Shown piece after piece: positions 20,073 through 29,633 of a DNA stretch of 64,000 nt. The position numbers and the translations under genes were made by a program. The notes beneath the pieces were generated by a model. It worked only from the letters and a program-made list of their open reading frames with translations. It had not been told where the DNA came from and did not search any database. This DNA comes from Tepidisphaeraceae bacterium (GTDB lineage: Bacteria; Planctomycetota; Phycisphaerae; Tepidisphaerales; Tepidisphaeraceae). Positions within the stretch are counted from its first letter, which is position 1; the number at the start of each line of letters is the position of its first letter. Where the stretch lies: contig DASYHQ010000063.1 in assembly GCA_035998445.1 (NCBI GenBank), positions 1 to 64,000 of the forward strand, in the 5' to 3' direction.

Positions 20073-21272
20073 CCAAGATGCTCGATGCCGACAAGTTGGG
20101 CAAGCCACTTGGGGCGGATCAGGAGGTTGTGCCGCACGCGTGCGACGTACGCCGACCCGTTCGCCCGCCCGTGTGAAATGCATCTGGCCGTACTCGTAGG
20201 TCGAGAGCTTCGGCGGCGTACCGTCGCGCGCAACTCCGACCCAGCCGATAACGGCGTTTCGACGTGCGGCAGCGACTCTGGGACTATCCGTTCCGACCGC
20301 AGGATAGGCCCGGTTCGTGGCACCGTCGCACCTCGATGCGCGGTAGCGAACGCCTCGACGTCCAATAACCTCTATGTGCGCGAACTGCCGCCATGCTCGC
20401 CGCCCCGGGAATTTTTCTGAAGCTCCTCGGCCAAAGCACCGGACTTGCAGGCTAAAGCGCCACCCCCCCGGGGGGCCATTGCAGTTGGGTCCCTTGCGTC
20501 ACGCCCTGCCCTACCCCTGTTCGACGACTACAAAGTGAAGGGGCGTCCAAAGCCCCCCAGCCGCTCCTTCGAGCGTCCTGGCCCAGACGGCGTCCATACC
20601 GCTCCAATTTTTGATTCCGATTTCTCATCAACGGCCGCGAGCGTAACCCTGAGGAGAAGCGGTGGGGCGGTGACCTCATCTTTGGGTCTTCGGGAGGACT
20701 TCCGGTGGACAATGCGCAGGAGGGTTGGGTCGCTGCCACGGCTAACAGGCATTCGCGACGGCCCGGCAGGCCGCGGACGGTCAACCGAAAGCTGGCTCCG
20801 TCACGGTCGGACGCGTCACCTCCAGGTAGCTGAGGCGGACACAGTCGTACCACTGACACAACGGTGTCGGTCGCGGCCGCATGCCGAACGCCACTGGGGC
20901 GTGGCCATCGAATCGATGGCTTCAGTTCAGCGGCGGGAGATGAAGTGCTCGTGCATCCAGACGCAGGGCGACCCACGAGCTGGTGCTGGCGGGGGAAGTT
21001 GGAGGCTCCGCTATCTGCTCCTACGGAACGACCAACCCCATTGAATGAGCGAGATGCCTTAGTGGGCCGAGGCCGCAAGCCGACGTGCGGAGCAGGCAAA
21101 TGTTCTTGGTAGAACCCTCGAACATGGTTAATTTTTGTACAGGTCGCGGCGGTGCATTTTTGCACAGGCTTATGCAGCAGGGATGGTAGGGGCCGTGAAG
21201 GCGGGGCACCTGGCGACAGCGCGGAGGACGAGCCTAAGGAGTCGGGGAGCGTTTCTTAGTCCCGCTTGCAGC
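20073..21272. other. No intact gene; weak fragments only
   Basis: On the minus strand about 20300-20060, two frames read partly like protein (GWVGVARDGTPPKLSTYEYG, then SAYVARVRHNLLIRPKWLAQ), possibly one frameshifted fragment of unknown family. The rest (20300-21270) has long open frames on both strands without domain character. A 21-nt motif at 21185-21205 recurs near 27228. Confidence 0.35.
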
Positions 21273-21477
21273 TCACTTATACCCCTGCACACGCGGATCT
21301 GCCAGTGACGTTGAACTCCTTGAGTCGTTGAACGTGTCCATGCCCCAATTGCGACGCTCCGCACCAAGGCCGAGGTTGACCGGCTTCTTTGAGCCCACGC
21401 GCGTGTACTGGACATTCGCATCCAGGTACCCCCTGAAACATCACCGACAACTGCCGAATGGGTAAATAAAGCCCCAT
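21273..21477 (-). pseudogene. C-terminal gene fragment, frameshifted
   Basis: The frame from 21477 (LPIRQLSVMFQG) meets a five-G run and the neighbouring frame continues YLDANVQYTRVGSKKPVNLG, then LGAERRNWGMDTFNDSRSS, ending LADPRVQGYK and TGA at 21273-21275. It is natural in composition but not recognised. It is probably the tail of a larger secreted or pilin-like protein; that is only an impression. Confidence 0.45.
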
Positions 21478-21567
21478 TCATCCTTTACGCGCCTGAAGGA
21501 CCTCCGTCGTCGGTGGCGCGACCCCCTTCTGTCTGTAACGGGGGTCGACCCGCACGCGTGACTGGCG

Positions 21568-23409
21568 TCACGCGCGTTGTGGACCACGGAGCCGCATTGC
21601 AGCCGTGACCGCGTTCTGCGGCACCTCGAATCGGCCATCGCGCGGAAGCGAGAGGTGGAACGTCAACTGTCGCGTCGCGCGCGCCGCGGCCGGGTGTAGA
21701 ATCGCAGGGACGCTCACGGCGGCGTCGTCGCATCGCGCGTCGACGCCTTGGGGGATCGTGAGATACGCCGTGCTGGGCAGCAGCACATGCACGGCGGTCC
21801 ACACTTGCCCGCGTGCGACCGATGGGCTCGATACGGTCAGCATTGGCTCCGGCAGCCTCATGCCGGGGCGGCCGCGCCCTTCAAAGCGGAGCTCGGGCGG
21901 GTTCGCGTCGACGTGGTCGAGGAACGCCTCCAGAGAGGCGTGTGCGCCTGCCATCCTGCGGACGGCGGCTAGCTCTGCCATCCTGTCGAAACTCCGATCC
22001 TTGTAACGACGCGCCAACTTCGTCCTCGCAAACGACAGGATGGCACCGAACTGGTCTGTGGGTCGCTCCAGCCGTGCGATGTGGCGCAGCGCGTCACAGA
22101 GGGTGGCCACGTGATCGGAGTGACGCGGAACCTCCAACGCCGCCATATCCGCAACCCGAGCCAGCGCGGATTCCAAGGACGTAGTGGCCCCGGCCTCGTT
22201 TACCAAACGGGCGATCGCCTGCTCCCCGAGCGACGTCATCAATCGCAGGGCTTGCGCCCAGGCCCACGCATTACGGTGATTCGCCGCGATCCGCAACATC
22301 GAGAGCGCGTCGCTCGCGTGAGCGAGCCGATCGATACCCTGAGGCCCGACCAGGCGGAACGGCACGTCGGCGTTGGCCAACAACTGCTGGAGCCCGAGCG
22401 CGTCGTTTGCGTCAAAGCTCAAGACCGCTTGGTCCGTCAGCGACACTCCGCGCTTGGCGAGCCGAAGAACGTCGGAGAGGATCCGGCGATCACGTGAGCG
22501 TTCATCGGGCGATACGCGAATCAGGGGCACGGAACCCTTCGGCTTCACGCCTGACGGCGACACGGATGCCGTCGGTTCCGAGCCGCTTGCCGCTGCCCGC
22601 AGCACCTCCAGCAGTCGTTCGAGGTAAGGGTCGCGCCGAGACCTCGACGATGCATTGAAGCGCGTGACCGAGGGCAGCCGTGCACATAGTTCAGCGGTCG
22701 TGTCACCCCGCGGGATTAGGAACGAGTCCGAACGGAGCGACTCGTGGGCGTACACGAACAGCTTAGCTTGACTACCAACCATCAGGCATAGGCAGTCCAG
22801 CGCGATGGCGGTCAGCATCTCCGCCCGGTCGACGATGACGTGCTTGACGCTTCCCATGATCGGACCCTGCAATCCCGGCGACGAGCGGAGCGCCTCGGCC
22901 AGCGTTGCGCGGACGGCCGCGGCGGTGATGTACCCGAGCGCTTCTCCTTGCCTTTTGTGCTCCGCGCGAATCGCTTCAACCCCTGCCTCGTGTCCGATGA
23001 ACCGCGGATAGCGTTCGCGGATGAGCCTGCCCACGGTCAACCGCGGGCGAGCCGTCAGGATATCGAATATCTCCAGCAGGTCGCGGGCCACGGTGTGACC
23101 GCGACGCCGGTCGACGAGGCCGATCTTCTCCGCCAAGGTGGCAATCGCGCCGGCAGCGACGTCATTGTCGAGCCGATAGACGTTGGCCGCGACCCGCGAC
23201 CCGCCGCCGGCCCGCCGCAGCGCCCGCAGCAGAAACCAATCGACCGTGCCGACGAGGAGCCGGTCGAGCACGCCGTCCGCAAGCGCCGGCAGTAGGTCGG
23301 ACGGGCGGCGGTTGGCGGCCAGTACCGCGATTTCGGACGGGTCGACCCCTCGCTCGATCAACTGACGGATCCGGAGAGGGAAGACGTCGGCGCGGCCGTT
23401 ATCTGCCAT
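21568..23409 (-). CDS. UvrD-like superfamily 1 helicase relic, ATPase motifs absent
   Basis: The 613-residue frame follows the UvrD/PcrA layout: IRQLIERGVDPSEIAVLAAN (motif Ia region), LLVGTVDWFLLRALRRAG, then a Walker-B position reading KHVIVDRAEMLTAIALD instead of VDEaQD. Next come QAVLSFDANDALGLQQLLAN, VPFRLVGPQGIDRLAHASDA (UvrD-like lobe 2), TVSSPSVARGQVWTAVHVLL at motif V, and RQLTFHLSLPRDGRFEVP at motif VI. No GxGKT Walker A is found even in the longer frame from 23577. The start ATG 23409 has AAGGG upstream. It is either a pseudoenzyme retained for DNA or protein binding, or a decaying gene with an open frame. Assignment to the superfamily is by pattern and needs a profile search. Confidence 0.5.
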   Translation of the reverse strand: MADNGRADVFPLRIRQLIERGVDPSEIAVLAANRRPSDLLPALADGVLDRLLVGTVDWFLLRALRRAGGGSRVAANVYRLDNDVAAGAIATLAEKIGLVDRRRGHTVARDLLEIFDILTARPRLTVGRLIRERYPRFIGHEAGVEAIRAEHKRQGEALGYITAAAVRATLAEALRSSPGLQGPIMGSVKHVIVDRAEMLTAIALDCLCLMVGSQAKLFVYAHESLRSDSFLIPRGDTTAELCARLPSVTRFNASSRSRRDPYLERLLEVLRAAASGSEPTASVSPSGVKPKGSVPLIRVSPDERSRDRRILSDVLRLAKRGVSLTDQAVLSFDANDALGLQQLLANADVPFRLVGPQGIDRLAHASDALSMLRIAANHRNAWAWAQALRLMTSLGEQAIARLVNEAGATTSLESALARVADMAALEVPRHSDHVATLCDALRHIARLERPTDQFGAILSFARTKLARRYKDRSFDRMAELAAVRRMAGAHASLEAFLDHVDANPPELRFEGRGRPGMRLPEPMLTVSSPSVARGQVWTAVHVLLPSTAYLTIPQGVDARCDDAAVSVPAILHPAAARATRQLTFHLSLPRDGRFEVPQNAVTAAMRLRGPQRA

Positions 23410-23916
23410 GTCCCTTATTACCACGTGGCCGGCCAGCGCAGCCGAGAGGCCGAGCGCCGTCGGCTCGGCGACGCGTCCCCTCTCCGGTGCGGCCGGGGCG
23501 AGATCGTGTTGCGCGCGCGGGCATTCAACGCCGATGTGCGTCACGTTATTGATGCGTCCAAAACCTGGTCCGAACATGTGGATTCCTACTTCTCACGCGC
23601 GTCGTCTGCGCGAGGCAAAACATAAAAACTGTGCGGCCCCGCAGGACCCATCCTGCATCCGGCACATCGCGAGCGGTCGGTCGCGCTGCGTTAGGCCGCG
23701 CCACGCCGGCGTCGCGGCTACCGCGGCCGCCGCCGCGACCGTCGGTGCGAGGGCAGCGCGGGCTGGTGCGAGTTCAACGACCATTCGTTGCGCGGGCGCG
23801 GGTCGGAGGGTCAACCGCTTCGCATCTCACCGGGTCCCGACACCAAGCCGGGGCAAGTCAGACGATACGATGGTGGACGGTGGGAAATCGTGTACCGCTC
23901 GGTGGGAATGAGTGGC
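23410..23916. other. Intergenic, no supported gene
   Basis: Overlapping frames on both strands are low-complexity and alanine/arginine-rich. A short plus-strand stretch (QVRRYDGGRWEIVYRSVG, near 23850-23905) looks protein-like but has no start or context. Confidence 0.4.
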
Positions 23917-25006
23917 CTACCGGTCTCCGGACCGTTCCACGATCCGATATCCCTTGCCCGCGCTCTCCGGGAACTGAATGACTCGCGCCCAGTTCGGGTG
24001 CGACTTGGCGAGCGACTTGAGCGTCTTGCGCGCGCCGCTGCTGACGGCCTCTAGCTGATCTTTGGACAGTCCCACGTCGCCAGTCAGAAGTAGCTTCTCC
24101 ACCAGCCGATAGCGTGCGTCGCTCAGGCGAGGAAGTTCTTGGCCTAACACGAGCGGTTCAGCACCGAGCCCATTGAGCACGACACTTCGCGTGATCGCCG
24201 TACCGTAGAGCCGGCGTTTCCCGACCAGATGCGCCGGCCTCTATGGCCACCAGCGGCGCGAGCTTTCCAATCGCATCCCACAGCAGATCGGGGTAGTCCC
24301 AGCGAACCTCCGGGCGATCGTCCCAGAGATCCCCCCAGTCCGAGACGACCTGCGGCCTCGGCGACCGTTCGCAGGCGGCGCGGATGGTCTCGATGTCCGC
24401 GTCGACCATCCACGCCGGGCGTGAAGCACTAAGCGAAGCCCCGACAGATCGGGCGACCGCCTGATGGCTGTCGATCATCAGTCGGTGGCGTGAGCCCTCG
24501 AATCGCCAAAGCGCGTACGCCGGCACCGGGAACTGGCCCGTCAGGCTCCTGAGGGGGCGGCCCATCGATCCAGTTCCTAAGGCGCGCTGTTGTTCCGCCA
24601 GCCACTGGTTGATCCCCGCGTCGTGCTGCAGGATCGCGTCCGCGGGTCGGGTCGTTGCTGGGGCGTGAAGATCGAGGCCGAGGATGTCGTAGAGGCGACC
24701 CTTGTCCGGCGTCATTTCTAGCGGCACATGAATGTGGGACGGGCTCGCCTGCCACAGGAACAACAAACGGTGTCGTCGCAACGAATGTTCGATTGACCGG
24801 ACGGTCGGCGACGTTGCCGATCCCGTGAAGTCGAACTCGATCGGCAACGGGGCCACCACGGCCGGCTCGTCGTCGGGAACCGGTAGCCGCTGTAGCGACG
24901 ACGGGTCGGCCGGGTCGTAATCCGGCGGAGGCATGATCATGTGGAAACCGGTAACGGGCGAAACCGGGGGCACTTGGGTGGGCCACTCTCGTCGTTTCAT
25001 GGGCAC
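23917..25006 (-). pseudogene. Hypothetical protein, one frameshift
   Basis: The first frame (ATG 25006) carries FDFTGSATSPTVRSIEHSLR, then LLFLWQASPSHIHVPLEMTP and ALWRFEGSRHRLMIDSHQAV, up to LLWDAIGKLAPLVAIEAGA near 24240. One base out, the protein continues HLVGKRRLYGTAITRSVVLN, then PRLSDARYRLVEKLLLTGDV, and ends GKGYRIVERSGDR at 23917. The combined length is about 363 residues. The C-terminal 80 residues (LSKDQLEAVSSGARKTLKSL) look like a winged-helix or recognition-helix segment. No family is identified. It lies upstream of and codirectional with the helicase-like gene, 507 bp apart, so an operon is uncertain. Confidence 0.5.
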
Positions 25007-25906
25007 GATGATATCCCGTCCGAGCGGCAGCGCAGAGGTATGATTTTGCCCGCGATCGAATCGGACTCCCCCGCGTCGTGGTACCGGGGGCGTCGTCGAT
25101 GCGCAGGACCCTTGGCTACGGAGAGTAGAATTCGTCCCCTCGAACGCGCGCCCGATTTTCTGATTGACTATAGGTGGGGGACGGAGATGTACGAAGATGG
25201 GAGAGGACTATAGAGGTTTCGTAGCGACGCGCGGGCTTGCCTCAACTGCGTGGCACTCAGGGTGCTCCACGCCTTCCCCAAAGCCACCGGCCAAGAACGA
25301 CCCAGAAGACCCGATCGCATCCCCCGCACGGCCGTACGGCGCTGCCCCGCGGTGTGAGGGTGGATCCATCGGGGCGTAGGCAGGCAGACGGCACGCGACG
25401 TCGCCGGTCACGAGGGCGAGTTCCACGACCCAACCAAACCCAGGCGACGCCGACCCTGCGACCTGGTGCCTGACGACGTCGTGTCTTGCAGCCCTCGGGC
25501 GAATTTTGCACTCGCCCCTCTCCACCCCGCGGCTTCGGCCACGGCATGCCCACCAAGATCGGGTATAGCCATGGCGGCAGGAGCCACGAGCCGATTCCGG
25601 GCCACGAGGACCCGGAAGACAAGGCACTGCCCTTGCGGGCACGGGTAGGAGGGGGGTCAGGCAGATTGGGTCGCGGTGCGCGCTGGCGTTGCCCGGACGC
25701 CAGACGAGGGGGCCACGATGTGGTGGGGAGCGAGCTTACGCGCTCAAGAGCGCAATGACGTTCCCGTTGCCATCGACGCCGCGCGGAACGTGCGCCGGAG
25801 CCCGCGATCGTGATCGCAGACTATTGCAGGGCCAGGTGCGGGTAATTCATGCGTCCATCCCTCGGGGTTGATGTCGTGCTAGAATGGGACGCGAGGAGAT
25901 TCACGG
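25007..25906. other. Long non-coding or degraded stretch
   Basis: About 900 bases with several short overlapping frames but no domain, no consistent codon pattern and no ribosome site until GAGGAG at about 25893-25898, which serves the gene at 25907. Confidence 0.5.
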
Positions 25907-26443
25907 ATGGATGGGAAGACGATCCGCGTAGCGTTGGCGGAGGTCGGCGAAGCGTTGGCTGCGGGCGAGCAGATCGACATCCTGATCGTGGGAGGAACGG
26001 CTGGCATGCTCACGGGGCTGCTGCCCGACTACGTCGCGACCGACGACGTTGACGTGATGGACTGCCACATGCCGGCGGACAAAGAGGCGGTCTTCGACGC
26101 CGCAGAACGGGTGGCCCTAACGCTTGGCCTGCCCGGTTCCTGGATGAGCGACTTTGCGGCGCTGCACCGTTGGAAACTGCCGCGCGGTTGGGACGAGCGG
26201 AAGGTTCTGGTAGGGCTGTTCGGACGTTTGGTCGTCCACGCGGTTGGCCGGCAGGATTTCATCACGATGAAGCTGCTGGCACATCGCCAGAAGGACATCG
26301 ATCACCTTTCGCACTTGCGGCTTGTTGCTGACGACCTCAAGTTTGTCCTTGATCGATTCGATGAATTAGAGGAAGATCATCCCGAGGAACGCGATGCGAT
26401 TGCTCTAAGCCGAGCGATCGTGAAGGAATGGAAGTTGCCGTGA
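25907..26443 (+). CDS. DUF6036-type nucleotidyltransferase-like protein
   Basis: The 178-residue protein has an N-terminal LAAGEQIDILIVGGTAGMLT and then TDDVDVMDCHMP, the GG and DxD-like pattern of minimal nucleotidyltransferase folds. A C-terminal helical part has VGRQDFITMKLLAHRQKDID and LDRFDELEEDHPEERDAIAL, matching the DUF6036 family as I know it. A good ribosome site (GAGGAG, 8 nt) sets ATG 25907. The gene overlaps the next by four bases if that gene starts at GTG 26440. Related nucleotidyltransferases often act in toxin-antitoxin or abortive-infection modules by modifying a partner. The role here is inferred from that context only. Confidence 0.65.
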   Translation: MDGKTIRVALAEVGEALAAGEQIDILIVGGTAGMLTGLLPDYVATDDVDVMDCHMPADKEAVFDAAERVALTLGLPGSWMSDFAALHRWKLPRGWDERKVLVGLFGRLVVHAVGRQDFITMKLLAHRQKDIDHLSHLRLVADDLKFVLDRFDELEEDHPEERDAIALSRAIVKEWKLP

Positions 26444-26967
26444 ACGCCGATACCCTCAAATCCATGGCCTCCAAGTGGTCCAAGTTGGGCGCCATGATTG
26501 GCGGCTCCGTGGACACTTCGTGTTCGGTCGACGTCGAGCAGCTGTTGCTGGACACGGCTCGGTGCGCCTCCTCCAACGTTCGCCTGTTCGAGCTGGCGGT
26601 GACGTGGCTGGCGTCGTACGGCCACGTGGTCAACGCCCGAAGGCTCACGAAACTGATCCGGCTCCAGCTGGAACTGGCGCATCGTCCCACGATGGGATTG
26701 ATGCTTGAGACCGCTGCCGTCCTGGGTCCCGTGAACGCCTCACTGCGTTACGGTGAGGCGATCGCTGCGTGCGGCCGAGCCATCGATCAGCGGCCGCTCT
26801 CCGACGCGTCCTGCTCTAACGACGTCCTCCGGGGTCTCGCCGAACGCACGGCCTCTGGGACCTCTCGCAGGTGGGGGCGGTGGATCGAGACGTTCGACCT
26901 GAAGCTGAACGCGTTGCGGCCCCGGGACTGGGTCGCGGAGCACAATCCCAGCTTGTTCGCTGCCTAG
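26440..26967 (+). CDS. Hypothetical partner of the DUF6036 protein
   Basis: The 175-residue helical protein has LKSMASKWSKLGAMIGGSVD, then VEQLLLDTARCASSNVRLFE, LAVTWLASYGHVVNARRLTK and SRRWGRWIETFDLKLNAL. GTG 26440 overlaps the previous stop (GTGA), a classic coupling; ATG 26428 is an alternative. The middle part resembles a winged-helix or HTH-like fold. I recognise no named family. The cassette is closed by a strong terminator that begins at its stop codon, so the two genes form a self-contained transcription unit, as expected of a toxin-antitoxin-like pair. Which protein would be the toxin is not visible. Confidence 0.6.
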   Translation: MNADTLKSMASKWSKLGAMIGGSVDTSCSVDVEQLLLDTARCASSNVRLFELAVTWLASYGHVVNARRLTKLIRLQLELAHRPTMGLMLETAAVLGPVNASLRYGEAIAACGRAIDQRPLSDASCSNDVLRGLAERTASGTSRRWGRWIETFDLKLNALRPRDWVAEHNPSLFAA

Positions 26968-27013
26968 AACGGGACCCGAGAAGGTCGACGCGATACTTTC
27001 TCGGGTCCCGTTC
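26967..27013 (+). terminator. Strong terminator, 16-bp perfect stem
   Basis: GAACGGGACCCGAGAA (26967-26982) pairs exactly with TTCTCGGGTCCCGTTC (26998-27013) around a 15-nt loop and is followed by TCCTCTTC. The stem starts at the last base of the TAG stop of the preceding gene. Confidence 0.85.
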
Positions 27014-27353
27014 TCCTCTTCATCCCAGCCTCACGGGCACCGGCGACATGCGGCCTTGGGCGTCACCGTTCGGCGGATGATCGCGCCGAGCGGCAGCCAT
27101 GAGTTCTCCGCGTCCCCTATTGATCAATCACAAGACGATTGGGTCGAAATCACCCGTGCGGCGCACGCACCTGTACATTTTTGAACCATGGACATGTTCA
27201 TTTCTCCAGAGGCCAGCGCAGTGGGGCGGTAGGGGCCGCGACGGCGGGATATCGTGGCCTTGGGCACGGGACCTTTAGTACCGCTGCGAGCGCATCGAGA
27301 CGTTGCCCCGGCGGACCGCCCAGCCGATCGCCTGCTGCCTGCGATCGCATCGA
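27014..27353. other. Intergenic with a short repeat
   Basis: There is no defensible gene. The 21 bases at 27228-27248 match 21185-21205 at 19 positions (GGTAGGGGCCG, then GGCGGG), and both copies have a TGTACA plus T-run sequence about 50-60 bp before them. They may be remnants of the same mobile or regulatory element. Confidence 0.4.
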
Positions 27354-27815
27354 TCAATCGTGGTAGACCAAGGTGATCGAGCCCGACCTGAGGAGCGGCA
27401 GCAGGTCCGCCACCAGCATCTGCCGATCCAACCCCAGCCACTGGAGCGGGCTTGCACGCGTGAAGAAGATGTCCTCGTCGTGTTCGAGCTCGAGGAACTG
27501 GTTGTGGCTCCCCGCGTCGGGCAGGGCCAGTTCGATCGCGTCGGCGAGCGCCCCCGCCTCAGCGGCGGACAAAGTATCGCGGCCCCCTGGGGCGAAGGAT
27601 CGACGCGCACGGAGTCGGCCCAGCGCGATGGCTCGGGTCGTCCGCCCACTGGTCCCCGTCGTCGGGCCTGAGCGATCCGCGTGATCGGGCATCCAGCCGT
27701 AGAGCTGGGCGACGTGCAGGAGCGCGTGCCAATACGGTAGGATCGTGCTCTGCGACCGCCCTGTCGCACCGCACAGCGTCACGTGGATCCTCGGATTGTC
27801 GTGGTCATCCTGCAT
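27354..27815 (-). CDS. Hypothetical protein
   Basis: ATG 27815 starts MQDDHDNPRIHVTLCGATGR, then ILPYWHALLHVAQLYGWMPD and GALADAIELALPDAGSHNQF, ending DLLPLLRSGSITLVYHD. The 153-residue protein looks globular and acidic. The WHALLHVAQLYGW motif and the DAxxLADAIExAL segment suggest a family present in related genomes, but I cannot name it. The longer frame to 28028 adds low-complexity sequence and is not used. Confidence 0.55.
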   Translation of the reverse strand: MQDDHDNPRIHVTLCGATGRSQSTILPYWHALLHVAQLYGWMPDHADRSGPTTGTSGRTTRAIALGRLRARRSFAPGGRDTLSAAEAGALADAIELALPDAGSHNQFLELEHDEDIFFTRASPLQWLGLDRQMLVADLLPLLRSGSITLVYHD

Positions 27816-28049
27816 TTCATGCTCAACGCCGGCTGATCGCTCCAGCACCGTACTCGTCACCGCACCGGACGCGCCTGGGAGGGCGGCGAGGCGCGTCCTC
27901 AGTCCCGCCCCCCGCGTCGCACGCGCGGCATCGGGAGGGCCCGCGGTCGGCATCGTCCGGATCGAAGCTGTGGAATCCCTAGGTAGCTTGACTGCTCCGC
28001 TGCCCGCAGGAAGGCGCCTTCCGGGCATAGTCAGGAGGTACGATTCATG

Positions 28050-28350
28050 TCAGGTCTCGACACGTAAATCGGGCGTCCCCCCGATAACGTCCTCCCGGGT
28101 GATGCCGGGCATCAGGCTGAAGATCGGCTCGGCATCGGCGATGGTGTGGACGGTCACCAACCCCCTGAAGAGCATTAGCCCCGAGGTCTTGGCCCGGCAG
28201 CACCAATGGCGTTACGGTCGCGTGCGTCCGATCGGTTGGGTCCCGATCGAAAGTCGAATTGCCGACCCGTCGCCCGCTGGCAATAATATCCTTGGCCGAG
28301 GACAGTAGCAACCGCGGCTTGCGGCGGTCAACGGGAGTAAGGTCAGTCAT
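28050..28350 (-). pseudogene. Small hypothetical gene, frameshifted
   Basis: ATG 28350 reads MTDLTPVDRRKPRLLLSSAK, then GNSTFDRDPTDRTHATVTPL. The neighbouring frame takes over near 28180 (LMLFRGLVTVHTIADAEPIF, then SLMPGITREDVIGGTPDLRV) and stops at 28050-28052. With one base corrected it is about 99 residues. It lies 234 bp upstream of and codirectional with 27354-27815. No family is recognised. Confidence 0.5.
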
Positions 28351-29441
28351 GCCCGGCAACCCGACGAAGCCCGGGACGGGACGCCGCGACGCGTTCGCAC
28401 CTACCGTTTGCTCGCTCGCTATGGCGTGTCCAGTACATTGGCGGGTAGGGCTGTTCCCGACCTGCCCGACCGCGGTCGACGCACGCCGGTGCGGCTCATC
28501 CCTCGCCTGATCATCGTGCGACCACCTTCGGGAAGAGACGGGGGTCGACCGACCCGTCACGACTACGCCGCGCTATGGCACCGCCCCATCCAACACATCG
28601 GTCGCCACCGATTAGGCGGAGCAAGCGAAAGCGACAGGTAAAGCGTCAGGCGTCGCGCAACAGGCGTGAACAAGGAGACCGGTTGGCGATCGAGGACTTC
28701 ACTCCCATCCGCATTGCGGTTCTGGGTCTGTTTTGGCCTTCGGATGTGGGCCGAGTGGGTGCAGGCGTGGCGGGTTCACCGGCGAACGGCGTGCGCGCGA
28801 ATGGCAAAATCCGCGAGAGTGTGAGCCTCTTGCGCCTCAACCCCGTACGTCGACACGTAAGTTATTATAAATGCTCAATCTGCCATATTGGCTGCCCTGG
28901 TTGATTGCTGGACGAAATGGATGAAATGGACGGAATAGGCTCCGTGCGTCGGTCGTATCGGGATGCGGGATTTTGGTGCAATAATGCACCGGTCGTGGTC
29001 CTTAGTGAAACGCGCCACGGCGGCACTACGCAGTCCTTTGATCGGGGCGGGATCTCCATGCACGTCGGTGTCCGATGTTGGCGGCTTCCAAGACTCGAGC
29101 AGGTGGGCTGCGGCTCGCGACGATGTGCTGGACGGCCAGTTCGGTCCCTGACCGCACCCTGTGCGTCCCACTGGCACCGACCGAAGCCTCGGTTCCACCC
29201 GTACGCAAGCGAGCCGGGAATACCGTCAACCGTTCCGGGGGATTCGCCTTTGCACGAGATGACGATCGGTCGTTGCGGACATGGTAAGAAAGATCCCCCA
29301 CCCCTTCCTCCCGCCAACTCGGGAGTTAACAGGTAGGCAGCCTCGCACACTTCGCGAGTCCCACACAACCCGTTGCCAGGCCTCACGCCGGCCCATCACG
29401 GAAGGTCGTTGCGGTCATCGCCTCCTACTGAAGGAGCAACG
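28351..29441. other. About 1.1 kb without a supported gene
   Basis: Several open frames exist on both strands, but none shows a domain, a good start or stable codon use. The last about 90 bases lead into an AAGGAG ribosome site for the micro-gene at 29442. Confidence 0.45.
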
Positions 29442-29516
29442 ATGGCCAAGTACCCCGACCCGTCCGACCCGCAGAACATGAGTGTGGAGGACCGCTTCAA
29501 CGAGGAGGCGTTTTGA
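29442..29516 (+). CDS. 24-residue micro-ORF
   Basis: AAGGAG lies 6 nt before ATG 29442. The frame reads MAKYPDPSDPQNMSVEDRF and ends NEEAF with TGA at 29514-29516. The ribosome site and clean composition support translation. It could be the surviving N-terminus of a longer gene cut by the rearrangement that brought in the ComM fragment immediately downstream. Confidence 0.45.
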   Translation: MAKYPDPSDPQNMSVEDRFNEEAF

Positions 29517-29590
29517 TCCTAAGCGGTGGCAGAATGCCGGGAATACGCTGCGCGAGCATGGTCTTCCCCGTGCCCGATGACATAGCGCTC
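29516..29590 (-). pseudogene. comM: ComM / Mg-chelatase-like Walker A fragment
   Basis: Read on the minus strand from about 29590, the sequence encodes MSAMSSGTGKTMLAQRIPGI, then LPPLRI. In ComM (YifB) the Walker A region reads GPPGTGKTML followed by RxPGILPPL, so the match is specific although only about 25 codons long. No other part of comM is present on either side. It is a relic, and with the DprA-like fragment it is the second competence-associated remnant in the window. Confidence 0.6.
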
Positions 29591-29633
29591 ATGCGTTCCT
29601 AGTTATTGCCACCGCGGTCCCCGCAGAGGGGGG

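Noticed and set aside
20445-21165. Open frames on both strands between the vWA remnant and the 21.3 kb fragment
   Set aside because: Neither strand shows domain motifs, a ribosome site or consistent protein composition.
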